Shown here: in pieces, positions 9,497 to 18,729 of the stretch
Layout of the letters: the number at the start of each line of letters is the position of its first letter
Numbering within the stretch: the first letter of the stretch is position 1
Source of the DNA: Lachnospira sp. UBA4346
GTDB taxonomy: Bacteria > Bacillota > Clostridia > Lachnospirales > Lachnospiraceae
DNA: 64,000 bases
Assembly: GCA_002394205.1 (NCBI GenBank)
Contig: DGTC01000052.1
Span: 1-64,000, forward strand
Direction: 5' to 3'
The notes under the pieces: model-generated
The model's database searches: none
Told to the model about the DNA's origin: nothing
What the model saw: only the letters and a program-made list of their open reading frames with translations
Translations under genes and position numbers: made by a program

Positions 9497-11467
9497 TTAT
9501 TTTGTATTCTTTTTGTCATCCTGAACATTGATTTTACGAATTTCCTTTGTACGGATTTCCCTGCAAATTGCATTGATGAAATCATCCAAAGACTTCTGTC
9601 CCTCATCCCCTTCATATCTGCTGCGTACAGATACTAAGTTTGCATCCTGCTCTTTCTCTCCGACAACAAGCATATATGGAATACGGGCAAGTCTAGCTTC
9701 ACGAATCTTATATCCAATCTTTTCAGAACGCGCATCCACTGTCGCATCAATTCCATTTTTCTTTAATTCAGCAAGAACCTTATCTGCATATTCTGTGTAT
9801 TTTTCTGAAATTGGAAGCACACGTACCTGTTCCGGACACAACCATGTCGGGAGCATACCTGCATACTTTTCAATAAGCCATGCAAGTGTTCTTTCGTAAC
9901 ATCCGATGGATGTTCTATGAATGATATACGGTCTCTTCTTTTCGCCATTTTCGTCAATATAATACATATCAAACTGCTCTGCAATCAAAGAATCCCACTG
10001 AATTGTAATCATAGTGTCTTCTTTTCCGTATACGTTCTTTGCATTAATATCTACCTTAGGACCATAGAATGCTGCTTCTCCGACATCTTCCGTAAATGGA
10101 ATATTTAATTCTGTTAAAATCGAACGGATATGTCCTTCCATTTCATCCCATTCTTCTACAGTTCCAATGTACTTCTCTGTATTTGACGGATCCCATTTTG
10201 ATAAATGATATGTAACATCTTCTTCCAGACCTAATACCTGAAGACAATACTGTGCAAGTGCGATACAGCCCTTGAACTCTTCTACCATCTGGTCAGGTCT
10301 TACAATCAAATGACCCTCAGAAATTGTAAACTGACGAACTCTTGTCAGTCCATGCATCTCGCCGGAATCTTCATTTCTAAATAATGTAGATGTCTCACCA
10401 TAACGACAAGGCAAATCTCTGTAACTCTTCTGGCTTGCTTTGTATACATAATACTGGAATGGACAAGTCATCGGACGAAGGGCATAGACTTCATCGTCCT
10501 TTTTCTCATCTCCTAATACAAACATACCGTCTTTGTAGTGATCCCAGTGACCGGAAATCTTATACAAATCAGACTTTGCCATAAGTGGTGTCTTTGTTCT
10601 CATATAACCGCGATTGCTTTCTTCATCTTCAATCCAACGCTGCATACGCTGAATAATCTTGACACCATTTGGCAGCATGAGCGGAAGTCCCTGTCCGATT
10701 ACATCAACCGTTGTGAACAATTCCATTTCCCGACCTAATTTGTTATGATCTCTTAATTTAATATTTTCAAGATATTCTAAATATTCTTCTAACTCAGCCT
10801 TCTTTGCAAATGCCGTACCATAGATTCTTGTAAGCATCTTATTCTTTTCAGAACCTCTCCAGTAAGCACCTGAAGAAGAAATCAGCTTAAATGCCTTAAT
10901 CTGCTTCGTACTCATCAGATGTGGGCCTGCACAAAGATCTGTAAAATCCCCCTGACGATAGAAACTAATAACTGCATCTTCCGGCAAATCCTGAATTAAC
11001 TCTACCTTGTATGGCTCATTTTTCTCTTCCATAAAACGAATTGCTTCTTCTCTTGGAAGCTCGAAACGTTCAATCTTTGCACCTTCTTTAATAATCTTCT
11101 TCATTTCCGCTTCGATTTTATCTAAATCTTCTCTTGAAAATGATTCATGATCAAAATCATAATAATATCCCGTATCAATGGATGGTCCAATGGCTAATTT
11201 TGCTTCCGGAAACAATCTTAATACTGCTTCTGCCAATACATGAGAACATGTATGTCTGTATGCTGCAAGACCGGCAGGATCATTGCAAGTTAAAATATTT
11301 AAATCACTGTCTGCTTCTACAATGGTTCTTAAATCAACAACTTCTCCATTTAACTCTCCGGCACAAGCAACTCTTGCAAGTCCCTCACTAATATCTGCTG
11401 CAATATCATACACTGACATTGCCTGTGCGTATTCTTTGACTGAACCATCTTTTAATGTAATCTTCAT
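9497..11467 (-). CDS. thrS: Threonyl-tRNA synthetase
   Basis: A 656-residue class II synthetase. Residues 1-60 form the TGS domain, the editing domain follows (HTCSHVLAEAVLRLFP), then the catalytic core with RPMTCPFQYY, RYGETSTLFRNEDSGEMHG and TIQWDS, and an anticodon-binding domain at the end. The zinc cysteine is kept in a TCPF variant of the more usual NCPGH motif. The start at 11467 follows GGAGAGTAATA; an upstream in-frame ATG at 11515 lacks a good site. Expression is controlled by the T-box leader at 11570-11850, so it rises when tRNA-Thr is uncharged. Confidence 0.96.
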   Translation of the reverse strand: MKITLKDGSVKEYAQAMSVYDIAADISEGLARVACAGELNGEVVDLRTIVEADSDLNILTCNDPAGLAAYRHTCSHVLAEAVLRLFPEAKLAIGPSIDTGYYYDFDHESFSREDLDKIEAEMKKIIKEGAKIERFELPREEAIRFMEEKNEPYKVELIQDLPEDAVISFYRQGDFTDLCAGPHLMSTKQIKAFKLISSSGAYWRGSEKNKMLTRIYGTAFAKKAELEEYLEYLENIKLRDHNKLGREMELFTTVDVIGQGLPLMLPNGVKIIQRMQRWIEDEESNRGYMRTKTPLMAKSDLYKISGHWDHYKDGMFVLGDEKKDDEVYALRPMTCPFQYYVYKASQKSYRDLPCRYGETSTLFRNEDSGEMHGLTRVRQFTISEGHLIVRPDQMVEEFKGCIALAQYCLQVLGLEEDVTYHLSKWDPSNTEKYIGTVEEWDEMEGHIRSILTELNIPFTEDVGEAAFYGPKVDINAKNVYGKEDTMITIQWDSLIAEQFDMYYIDENGEKKRPYIIHRTSIGCYERTLAWLIEKYAGMLPTWLCPEQVRVLPISEKYTEYADKVLAELKKNGIDATVDARSEKIGYKIREARLARIPYMLVVGEKEQDANLVSVRSRYEGDEGQKSLDDFINAICREIRTKEIRKINVQDDKKNTK

Positions 11468-11510
11468 TATTACTCTCCATTTCCTGTATGAATTGATGTT
11501 GGTATGGATA

Positions 11511-11537
11511 TGCAAATCCTACGCGGAGCATTTTTAT
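11511..11537. repeat. Short intergenic repeat, second copy
   Basis: TGCAAATCCTACGCGGAGCATTT resembles the elements at 5466 and 22200. Changes on both sides keep a small hairpin (TGC..TCC/GGA..GCA). It lies between the T-box terminator and the thrS start, inside the transcribed leader. Confidence 0.45.
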
Positions 11538-11569
11538 TTTATATTATTAGGAACAAAATTGCCTAATAA

Positions 11570-11850
11570 TATAATAAAAGTCCCATGCCATATGCTATGT
11601 AAACATATAACATGGGACGTAAAATCGCGGTTCCACCCAGTTTGCAGACGATTATAAAACAATAACAATCTGCCACTTCATTTGATTATAACGGAATCAC
11701 CGGCCTGGATTAGAGGCACTCCGAGGTAGTCTTCACTTATCTTCCATTAAGATACTTTCAGCAAATGTATCTCTCTCTGAAACTTCCAAATAAGTTACTC
11801 GTCTCATCATCGTATTCATACTATTTTTAAACATACGGCTAGTATAACAC
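11570..11850 (-). promoter_or_regulatory. T-box leader of thrS
   Basis: On the minus strand the hallmark T-box GGGTGGAACCGCG lies at 11626-11638. The terminator pairs GTCCCATG near 11618 with CATGGGAC near 11580 and ends in TTTTATTAT. The upstream stem I carries the GACGAGTA, AGAGAGA and GCTGAAAG motifs. The specifier region GAAGACTACCTCGGAGT offers ACT at 11728-11730 (or the next triplet ACC), both threonine codons, in agreement with thrS. Uncharged tRNA-Thr should pair with the leader and favour read-through. Confidence 0.95.
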
Positions 11851-11938
11851 GTTGATAAAATTTGTCAAGATTCCAGTTTCTTCCTTCTATTTTCGAATCT
11901 AACCGTCGTCACAACTTCACGATTCTTACATGTCTGTT

Positions 11939-13597
11939 TTACAATCGTTTCGTAGTAATTCCTGTAACCATTCGAATTCCATTTTCTGTATAATACTCTA
12001 ATTGAATCTCATCTCCTACATTATAACGAATAATATCCACATAATCTGCGACAGAAATATCATAAATTTCCTGACTGTTTTCAAGCATTATATAATAATG
12101 AGAATTTCCATCTCTGACTGCCTGTGCAATCTTTACAATTTTACCCTGTACTTTATCAATCTGCTTTTCCTCTTCTTTAAGCAAACCACTCTCATTCAGC
12201 AATTTTTTATATGCATCTTCACACTGTGCCACGCTGTCACCGATTGCTACTGTCTGATACTTTTCAATATTTAACATCGCATATGATTTTACAAGTCCTG
12301 CACTGTCCTTTAACGCCATAAAATACGTCGGCTCTCCACCCACATTTAATAACAGTGGAAATGTCGCTGTATAGTTTAAATGCTGTACTTTTCCCTGTGC
12401 AGAGGACATTGCTGAATATTCTTCCGCACCTGATATTTCATAATAACGACTCTCCATCGTACGCTGATTCATCAAAATAAATCCAACATTAGACTCGTCC
12501 TGTCCAACCGATGTAATTCCTGTATATACCCAAATATCATCTTCTAATGCAACATAATTATAGCCATCCGTTGTTCGCAAACAATCCTTCTGACTTAATT
12601 TGCTATTTAAGAAGCCATGCTTTAAAGTTCCATGATAATCATACAAATCAATTAATAAATCAGCTGAATAGACCTTATCAACCCATTCCGGAACTTCATC
12701 AATCGTATAATCCGTAAGTTCTCCCGTCACAGCATTACACAACACAACCCTGCCAATCGTAACACCGCCAAATAATCCAATATTATATTTTTTTACCGGA
12801 CAAATCCAATAAGGCGTTCCTTCTTCATTGATTTCAAAATTAATTTCATCAAAAATATATGTTGGACATGCAAATCTTAAATGACGATAAATATTTCTTC
12901 CAAAATGGTCGCTCTTTGAGTAACGAATTGCCTCAGACAAACGGATACATTCCGCCTGCTGTGTCGTCATATCTATACGAATATATGCAGGAATCCCATC
13001 CGAATAGTTTGAGAACCATTTGATAAGGTTTCCATATTGTAATGGAGATACACGCACCGGTTTATCCTGATAGTTAATCTGCGAGTACATATCACTGACT
13101 TCAAACTGTGATACCATATCTACCATCGTTCCCATTACTCGATTTCCAATGGTTACTGCAGAATCTCTGTCTAATACCGGAATCTTATCATAGGATACTT
13201 CATGAATATCTGTATTAAAATCTCTTGTTTCCGGTGTGAGTAATTTCTGATATTTAGATGCATTGACGATTGGAGCTGATGCAATTCCACCAATAATAAA
13301 TGCAACGAATAAAACAATGGTTATCCCACCCATTGCAACGCCTACTGTTTTTTGTACACGTGTTTTAAACTCCAGTTTCGTTGTCTTTTTGCCATTTGGT
13401 TTAAATACTTCTGTAAAATGAAGCGTTAACGGATAATAAACGCATGCCGCCAAACACAGTAATATCAGTAAAAATACCCAGAACCCCGGAGAATGTATAT
13501 TCACTGCGGGCAATGCCAAATAATAAAAAACAAATGCTACGATAAGCACTGAAACAATTGCTGTAATCAACGCTACTACTTTTCCTTTTTCTTTCAT
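11939..13597 (-). CDS. Membrane-anchored protein of unknown function
   Basis: A 552-residue protein I do not recognise. Two helices at about residues 7-30 and 37-58 form a hairpin, and a third lies at about 92-115. The remaining 430 residues are probably outside the cell and are rich in beta strands with repeated Y/W aromatic motifs. The last 75 residues (IDKVQGKIVKIAQAV to VGDEIQLEYYTENG) look like a small OB-like or SH3-like barrel. It stands alone between thrS and a divergent patatin gene. The ribosome site AAAGGGAGCGATT is clear, so it is surely expressed protein, but no enzyme motif is visible. Confidence 0.75.
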   Translation of the reverse strand: MKEKGKVVALITAIVSVLIVAFVFYYLALPAVNIHSPGFWVFLLILLCLAACVYYPLTLHFTEVFKPNGKKTTKLEFKTRVQKTVGVAMGGITIVLFVAFIIGGIASAPIVNASKYQKLLTPETRDFNTDIHEVSYDKIPVLDRDSAVTIGNRVMGTMVDMVSQFEVSDMYSQINYQDKPVRVSPLQYGNLIKWFSNYSDGIPAYIRIDMTTQQAECIRLSEAIRYSKSDHFGRNIYRHLRFACPTYIFDEINFEINEEGTPYWICPVKKYNIGLFGGVTIGRVVLCNAVTGELTDYTIDEVPEWVDKVYSADLLIDLYDYHGTLKHGFLNSKLSQKDCLRTTDGYNYVALEDDIWVYTGITSVGQDESNVGFILMNQRTMESRYYEISGAEEYSAMSSAQGKVQHLNYTATFPLLLNVGGEPTYFMALKDSAGLVKSYAMLNIEKYQTVAIGDSVAQCEDAYKKLLNESGLLKEEEKQIDKVQGKIVKIAQAVRDGNSHYYIMLENSQEIYDISVADYVDIIRYNVGDEIQLEYYTENGIRMVTGITTKRL

Positions 13598-13912
13598 ATA
13601 ATCGCTCCCTTTCCTTTTTTATTATGTGTATCTTTCTCGTTCTTATATGGAATCCTAATGTAATTTCAAATACTCTATGAAATTTTATTTTTAAAAATAC
13701 AATTTGAACAACACATAATATTTTATAATTTACAGTATACACGATACATTTATAAATGAACAGAGAAAATATACAACGACTGCCAGCGATAACATCTGAA
13801 AAACGCCACGATTCTAATCATATAATTTTATTAAATTTGTCTTAGCTTGTTGACTTTTTGCAAAATCCGTATAAAAATATTATTTATGACTTTAAGAAGA
13901 GGAGATTGTACT
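13598..13912. other. Divergent intergenic region
   Basis: AT-rich region between two divergent genes. It must hold promoters for both. A TTGACT at about 13850 followed by AT-rich sequence before the patatin gene is a possible -35 box. No hairpin or RNA element is recognised. Confidence 0.4.
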
Positions 13913-14767
13913 ATGAAAACTGGAATTGTTTTTGAGGGCGGTGCGTTTCGTACTATTTTTTCATGTGGTGTTATGGATTCATTTTTAAAACATGATATTA
14001 TGCCTGATTATATGATTGGTGTATCTGCCGGTGCTGCCTATGGTGTAAGTTACGCATCTAAACAGGCTGGACGTAACTTAAAGATTCTTTTAGAATACCG
14101 TGATGATAAACGCTATATGGGATTAAATAATATGGCTGATCGAAAGAATAAAAGCATTTATGGTTTGGAATTTTCTTATGAAACAATTCCAAACAAACTG
14201 GTACCTTTTGATTATGATGCTTTTCACGCATACCCTGGCGAATTTTACTGTGTTGTTACGAATGTTTTAACCGGAAAGCCTGAATACATCCGTTATACAG
14301 GTGATGATCCAACCAATACCGTATTAAAAGCTACCTGCGCATTACCAATTGCATTTCCAACCATCTACATGAATGATACTCCTTATTTGGACGGAGGATT
14401 AAGTGATTCTATCCCATTTGAGCGTGCTTTCAAAGACGGTTGTGACCGCGTGGTGGTGGTTCTTACCCGTCAGGCAGGATATCGCAAGCAGACAACTTCT
14501 TCTACAAAAGTACTCGCACGTGCTTATCTGAAATATCCGGAACTTGCCAAAGATCTGGTAAAGCGTGCCGGTCGCTATAACCGTTGTCTGAAACGCCTTG
14601 AAAAATATGAAAAAGAAGGGAAAGTTATCGTTATTCGTCCAGACAATACGGAAGGCTTCTCACGCTTAGAAAAAGATAAAGAAAAGATTCTAAACCTTTA
14701 TCAGGATGGATATGCCAAAGGCAGCCATTATGCAAAACAGGTGCAGGAATTCTTTACACAGGAATAA
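13913..14767 (+). CDS. Patatin-like phospholipase
   Basis: A 284-residue acyl hydrolase with a Ser-Asp dyad. The oxyanion loop is EGGAFR at residues 8-13, the nucleophile is S38 in GVSAGA, and the aspartate is D160 in LDGGLSD. The family removes acyl chains from lipids; the protein lacks a signal peptide and probably works at the inner membrane face. The ATG at 13913 is preceded by AAGAGGAG; an upstream frame extension has no site. The C terminus is basic (KRAGRYNRCLKRLEKYEKEGK), which may help membrane contact. It is a single-gene unit. Confidence 0.88.
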   Translation: MKTGIVFEGGAFRTIFSCGVMDSFLKHDIMPDYMIGVSAGAAYGVSYASKQAGRNLKILLEYRDDKRYMGLNNMADRKNKSIYGLEFSYETIPNKLVPFDYDAFHAYPGEFYCVVTNVLTGKPEYIRYTGDDPTNTVLKATCALPIAFPTIYMNDTPYLDGGLSDSIPFERAFKDGCDRVVVVLTRQAGYRKQTTSSTKVLARAYLKYPELAKDLVKRAGRYNRCLKRLEKYEKEGKVIVIRPDNTEGFSRLEKDKEKILNLYQDGYAKGSHYAKQVQEFFTQE

Positions 14768-14865
14768 TATATTCCAATTTATAAATGAATCACTGCATAC
14801 TAAAGTATCATAAATTGACAATATACATACTTCGGCAGCAATAAATACTCTTTAAAATATGCGCA

Positions 14866-14917
14866 AAATGCACCTCCGATTCAAAAATAAATTTGTTTGA
14901 GTCAGAGGCGCATTTTT
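14866..14917. terminator. Bidirectional terminator between patatin and coaBC
   Basis: AAATGCACCTC and GAGGCGCATTT pair across a long loop, and U-rich tracts follow on both strands. The two flanking genes converge here. Confidence 0.8.
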
Positions 14918-14934
14918 ATTTTTAATTCATTTTT

Positions 14935-16143
14935 TTATTTTTGAGCGTTTGATTCCCGCATCTCTAATATTTTATCAAAGATATGTTCTGCTACTTCGTA
15001 TTTGCTCATCTGTTCTAATTCTGTCACTTCATTCTTTGTTATCATTGTAACAATATTTGTCTCTCCGCCAAAACCTGCACCAGATACTTTTAGATTGTTT
15101 GCAATAATCATATCGAGATTTTTCTTTTCGAGCTTCTTCTTAGAATTTTCTAACATATTCTGCGTTTCCATTGAAAATCCGCATAAGAATGGTCTATTTG
15201 TCTGCATCTTTCCTACAGTACCTATAATATCATCTGTTCGTTCTAATGCAATCGACATTTCTCCAGCCTGCTTTTTTATCTTCTCGTCGCTTATCTGTGC
15301 CGGACGATAATCTGCAACTGCTGCTGCCTTGACTAAAATATCACTCTGTGGTGCATATTCCATTACCGCCTCGTACATATCCTTCGCAGACGTTACAGAT
15401 ACCATATTTACAAATGGTACCGGTGCAAGATTTACCGGACCGGAAATCAATGTTACTTCCGCTCCTCGAAGCATCGCATTTTCTGCAATTGCATACCCCA
15501 TCTTCCCGGTTGAATGATTCGATATAAAACGCACCGGATCAATTGCTTCTCTGGTTGGTCCTGCCGTTACGCAGACTTTCATTCCTTCCATATCCTTGGT
15601 ATGTGCGATTGCTTTCTTGATATAAGACATCAATACATCATCTGACGGCATCTTGCCTAAGCCCACATCACCACAAGCGAGCAGTCCGCTTGCCGGCGTT
15701 ATTACTTCAATTCCAAATTTCTGCAGCTTTGCAAGATTATCCTGAACAATTGGATTCAGATACATATTCGTATTCATCGCCGGCGCAATAATTTTCTTAT
15801 TCGGACATGCCATAAATGTTGTTGTAAGCATATCATCTGCAATGCCGGATGCAAATTTTCCAATTACATTTGCAGAAGCTGGTGCCACCAAAAATACATC
15901 GGCTTTTTTGGCAAGTGAAATATGCTCCACATTATACTGAAAATTACGGTCAAATGTATCCACAATACATTTGTGTTCTGTCAATGTTTCAAATGTAATC
16001 GGATTAATAAAATTCGTCGCATTTTGTGTCATAATAACATCTACATTACAATGCTGCTTGCGTAACAAACTTACAAAATTCGCCATCTTATATGCAGCAA
16101 TACTTCCCGTTACTCCAATGACCACATTTTTCCCTTTTAGCAT
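14935..16143 (-). CDS. coaBC: Bifunctional phosphopantothenoylcysteine decarboxylase/synthetase
   Basis: A 402-residue fusion for steps 2 and 3 of coenzyme A synthesis. The N-terminal flavoprotein CoaC half has GVTGSIAAYK, the active-site phrase PAMNTNMYLNP, and CGDVGLGKMPS with the substrate-clamp cysteine. The CoaB half starts at about residue 188 with VTAGPTREAIDPVRFISNHSTGKMG, the nucleotide-binding loop, followed by KAAAVADYRP. The length is normal. It follows coaX by 18 bases and the ECF transporter gene, so three genes for pantothenate uptake and use form one operon. Confidence 0.96.
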   Translation of the reverse strand: MLKGKNVVIGVTGSIAAYKMANFVSLLRKQHCNVDVIMTQNATNFINPITFETLTEHKCIVDTFDRNFQYNVEHISLAKKADVFLVAPASANVIGKFASGIADDMLTTTFMACPNKKIIAPAMNTNMYLNPIVQDNLAKLQKFGIEVITPASGLLACGDVGLGKMPSDDVLMSYIKKAIAHTKDMEGMKVCVTAGPTREAIDPVRFISNHSTGKMGYAIAENAMLRGAEVTLISGPVNLAPVPFVNMVSVTSAKDMYEAVMEYAPQSDILVKAAAVADYRPAQISDEKIKKQAGEMSIALERTDDIIGTVGKMQTNRPFLCGFSMETQNMLENSKKKLEKKNLDMIIANNLKVSGAGFGGETNIVTMITKNEVTELEQMSKYEVAEHIFDKILEMRESNAQK

Positions 16144-16161
16144 ACGACTATTTCCTCCATC

Positions 16162-16962
16162 TTATTCTACATTCTTATCATAAATCGTTTTTAAACCTTT
16201 TAATAACAATGCATTGTCTAATATAATCTCTGATTTGCAATTTGATACAATTGTCTTCGCAAGTCCGCCTGTTGCAATGACCTTTGCCGGCTGTCCTGCT
16301 GCGAGAAATCCTGCTTCTTCCTGAATTCGTTCAATCATACCATCTATGCACGCAGCATTTCCATAGACAATTCCACTCTGCATACACTCTACCGTATTCT
16401 TGCCAATCGCCTTTCCCGGTGCTTCTAAACTGATTCTTGGCAATTGTGAAGTTCTTGACACAAGGGAATCTAGCGACACACGTGCTCCCGGCAAGATTGC
16501 TCCTCCTATATAATTTTTCTTTTCATCAACGACAGAAATTGTCGTAGCTGTTCCAATATCGACAATAATTACCGGTGCACCGTATTCATTAATTGCCGCA
16601 ACCGCATCCACAACAAGGTCGCTTCCCACCTGACGCGGCTGTTCCATCAATAAATTCAGTCCCGTCTTAATTCCAGGTCCTACAATCATCGGTGTGATTC
16701 CCGTAACTTTTTTGACTGCATCTTTGATTATATTAGTGAGCTGTGGAACAACTGAAGAAATAATCGCCCCCTGAATCTGAGACTCCTCCATCTGATACAA
16801 TTCTAATACCGTCTTAAATAATACTGCATATTCTAATTCTGTCTTAGATAAATCCGTTGACATTCTCTCTTCAAAAAGGACCTTCTTTCCTTCAATACAG
16901 CCAATCACAATATTCGTATTTCCCATATCGATTGCAAGTACAATCTTTTCTTTCACGCTCAT
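16162..16962 (-). CDS. coaX: Type III pantothenate kinase
   Basis: A 266-residue ASKHA-fold kinase for the first step of CoA synthesis. DMGNTNIVIG at residues 12-21 is the phosphate 1 loop, GVIPQ-type SSVVPQLTN and GPGIKTGL follow, VDIGTATT is the second phosphate loop, and GGAILPGARVSLDSLVSRTSQLP is typical of CoaX. This class is insensitive to CoA feedback and needs a monovalent cation. It sits between the ECF transporter and coaBC in one operon, with ribosome site AAAGGAAAT. Confidence 0.96.
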   Translation of the reverse strand: MSVKEKIVLAIDMGNTNIVIGCIEGKKVLFEERMSTDLSKTELEYAVLFKTVLELYQMEESQIQGAIISSVVPQLTNIIKDAVKKVTGITPMIVGPGIKTGLNLLMEQPRQVGSDLVVDAVAAINEYGAPVIIVDIGTATTISVVDEKKNYIGGAILPGARVSLDSLVSRTSQLPRISLEAPGKAIGKNTVECMQSGIVYGNAACIDGMIERIQEEAGFLAAGQPAKVIATGGLAKTIVSNCKSEIILDNALLLKGLKTIYDKNVE

Positions 16963-16987
16963 ATATTTCCTTTCATCTGTCTTTTCT

Positions 16988-17620
16988 TTATCTGTTTTTC
17001 ATTACAACAAATAATGCCCTCGTAATTGCACTCACTAAGACACCCGCAACAATCGCTTCCGGAATTCCCTGTGTTCCGATTACACCTAAAATTACTGTAT
17101 ACAATGCATCAATGGCTATCCCCTTTGCTGCTGCATAATTTGAACCAAATAATACGTAAATTCCATTCATAACAAGTAATGTATTCGTAAGTGCTCCTGC
17201 TACTCCGGCTGCTGCCAATGAAATAACCGTATTCTTTCCTTTAAATATCTTAACCATACCACGGTATACATAATACGACACCACTCCGATTAAAATTCTA
17301 GGTATCATACAGATAACGATACTCCAAAAATTACCATGTACATCGCCAATATTGTAAAATGGTGAAAATACAAATGAAGTTAAATTCGGATGAATCGTGT
17401 TATTAATCATACTCGTAAGTCCAAATACCCCACCTAAAAAAGCTCCCAGCTTCGGACCTAATATGATTGCACCGATAATAACTGGAATATGAATAATGGT
17501 TGCATTCATAAATCCCAACGGAATATATCCAAGATATGGCACAAATGCCATCGCTATAATAATTGCCGTAAACATTGCTGTCAGCACTAAATTTCTTGTT
17601 TTTTCTGTTCTCGTGTTCAT
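16988..17620 (-). CDS. ECF transporter S component, probably for pantothenate
   Basis: A 210-residue membrane protein with six helices and the N-terminal MFTAIIIAMAFVP motif of S components, which bind a vitamin and dock on a shared energising module (EcfA, A' and T) encoded elsewhere. Its position immediately upstream of coaX and coaBC points to pantothenate; the family (ECF_trnsprt) includes PanT. The start at 17620 follows GGAAGGA; an upstream frame to 17650 is less likely. The substrate is inferred from neighbours only. Confidence 0.85.
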   Translation of the reverse strand: MNTRTEKTRNLVLTAMFTAIIIAMAFVPYLGYIPLGFMNATIIHIPVIIGAIILGPKLGAFLGGVFGLTSMINNTIHPNLTSFVFSPFYNIGDVHGNFWSIVICMIPRILIGVVSYYVYRGMVKIFKGKNTVISLAAAGVAGALTNTLLVMNGIYVLFGSNYAAAKGIAIDALYTVILGVIGTQGIPEAIVAGVLVSAITRALFVVMKNR

Positions 17621-17830
17621 ATATTCAATCCTTCCATCTCTAGTTGCCATTCTTCATCAGATACAGCACAGCCTTATTATACGCACTTTTGTATACAATG
17701 GCAAGACAGCTTTCTTTCAAACTTTGTTCTTTTCAAGATACCATAAATTACTGTAATGATTCTATTTAGTATCTATATATTCTAATTTTCAAATACACAA
17801 TACATTTTCTATTGTACACTATTATATATA

Positions 17831-17880
17831 AAAAGGATGATACATATCTGACTAAAACCATCAGTTATCTACCATCCTAT
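17831..17880 (-). terminator. Terminator downstream of the YdcF gene
   Basis: AGGATGGTAGATAACTG pairs with the segment ending CATCCT and is followed by TTTTTATA on the minus strand. The remaining sequence 17621-17943 is AT-rich and probably holds the promoter of the pantothenate operon. Confidence 0.75.
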
Positions 17881-17943
17881 AAATTTTATATTTTATTATC
17901 AACAGTTTTATAGCACATTTACACATGCTGCTGATTCTTTGAT

Positions 17944-18717
17944 CTACTTCTGAAAGTTCCCCATTACAAAATCTTTTACAATTCCAATACTTTCACGCAC
18001 CATATAATTGATAAACAATATAGAATCACTATCTGCCGGAATCCCAACTGGATTTTCAAGTCCTTTTGCCTTTGCTAGTTTTAAGGACCTGTAAATATGA
18101 AAGTTATTGGTTACGATTCCTGTCTTTGCTTGTGGATTATCAATCAACTTCATACTATATCTGAAATTCTCATCTGTGTTCGTCGACTGATTCTCACATG
18201 TAATTCGTTCTTCTGATATTCCATGCTCAATCAAATACTGTCGCATCGCATCTGCCTCTGCGATAAGTTCTCCATTTCCCTGACCACCGGATACGATAAT
18301 CTGAACAGGTTTCTTGTCGCCTGTTTGCTGTTCTGCCGCCTCTATATAGGAAATCGCCCGATCTAAACGCTTTCGCAGTGACTTCGTAATATGCGTTCCA
18401 CGCACCTGACAGCCAAGTATGACAATATATTCACAATCATATTGTACCGGCTGAACCATTTTGGAAATAATCAGCCCCTCTATACAGACAAACACCGCAA
18501 AACCTGCAATACACACTGCAAATACGATTCTCTGAAACCATACAGGCACTAGAAAAATCCTGTGCAGCGTTAGAAAGCGCATCGCAAATAATCCGCCAAA
18601 TCCAACCGTTCCTATCAACCAGATAAAAATAAATGAAGAATGAATTCCAGCATACGCTGCACAAATGATATAATATCCCATACATAAAAATGCCAATATC
18701 AGCCATATAAAATACAT
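17944..18717 (-). CDS. YdcF/SanA-family DUF218 membrane protein
   Basis: A 257-residue protein. Three or four N-terminal membrane helices (to about residue 90) lead into an outer DUF218 domain: YIVILGCQVRGTHITKSLRKRLDRA, VSGGQGNGELIAEADAMRQYL, ENQSTNTDENFRYS and VTNNFHIYRS are all family motifs. Proteins of this type (YdcF, SanA, ElyC) take part in envelope maintenance. The gene starts 13 bases after the sigma-like membrane protein gene, so the two are cotranscribed and may share an envelope role. Confidence 0.85.
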   Translation of the reverse strand: MYFIWLILAFLCMGYYIICAAYAGIHSSFIFIWLIGTVGFGGLFAMRFLTLHRIFLVPVWFQRIVFAVCIAGFAVFVCIEGLIISKMVQPVQYDCEYIVILGCQVRGTHITKSLRKRLDRAISYIEAAEQQTGDKKPVQIIVSGGQGNGELIAEADAMRQYLIEHGISEERITCENQSTNTDENFRYSMKLIDNPQAKTGIVTNNFHIYRSLKLAKAKGLENPVGIPADSDSILFINYMVRESIGIVKDFVMGNFQK

Positions 18718-18729
18718 AATTCCACCCTT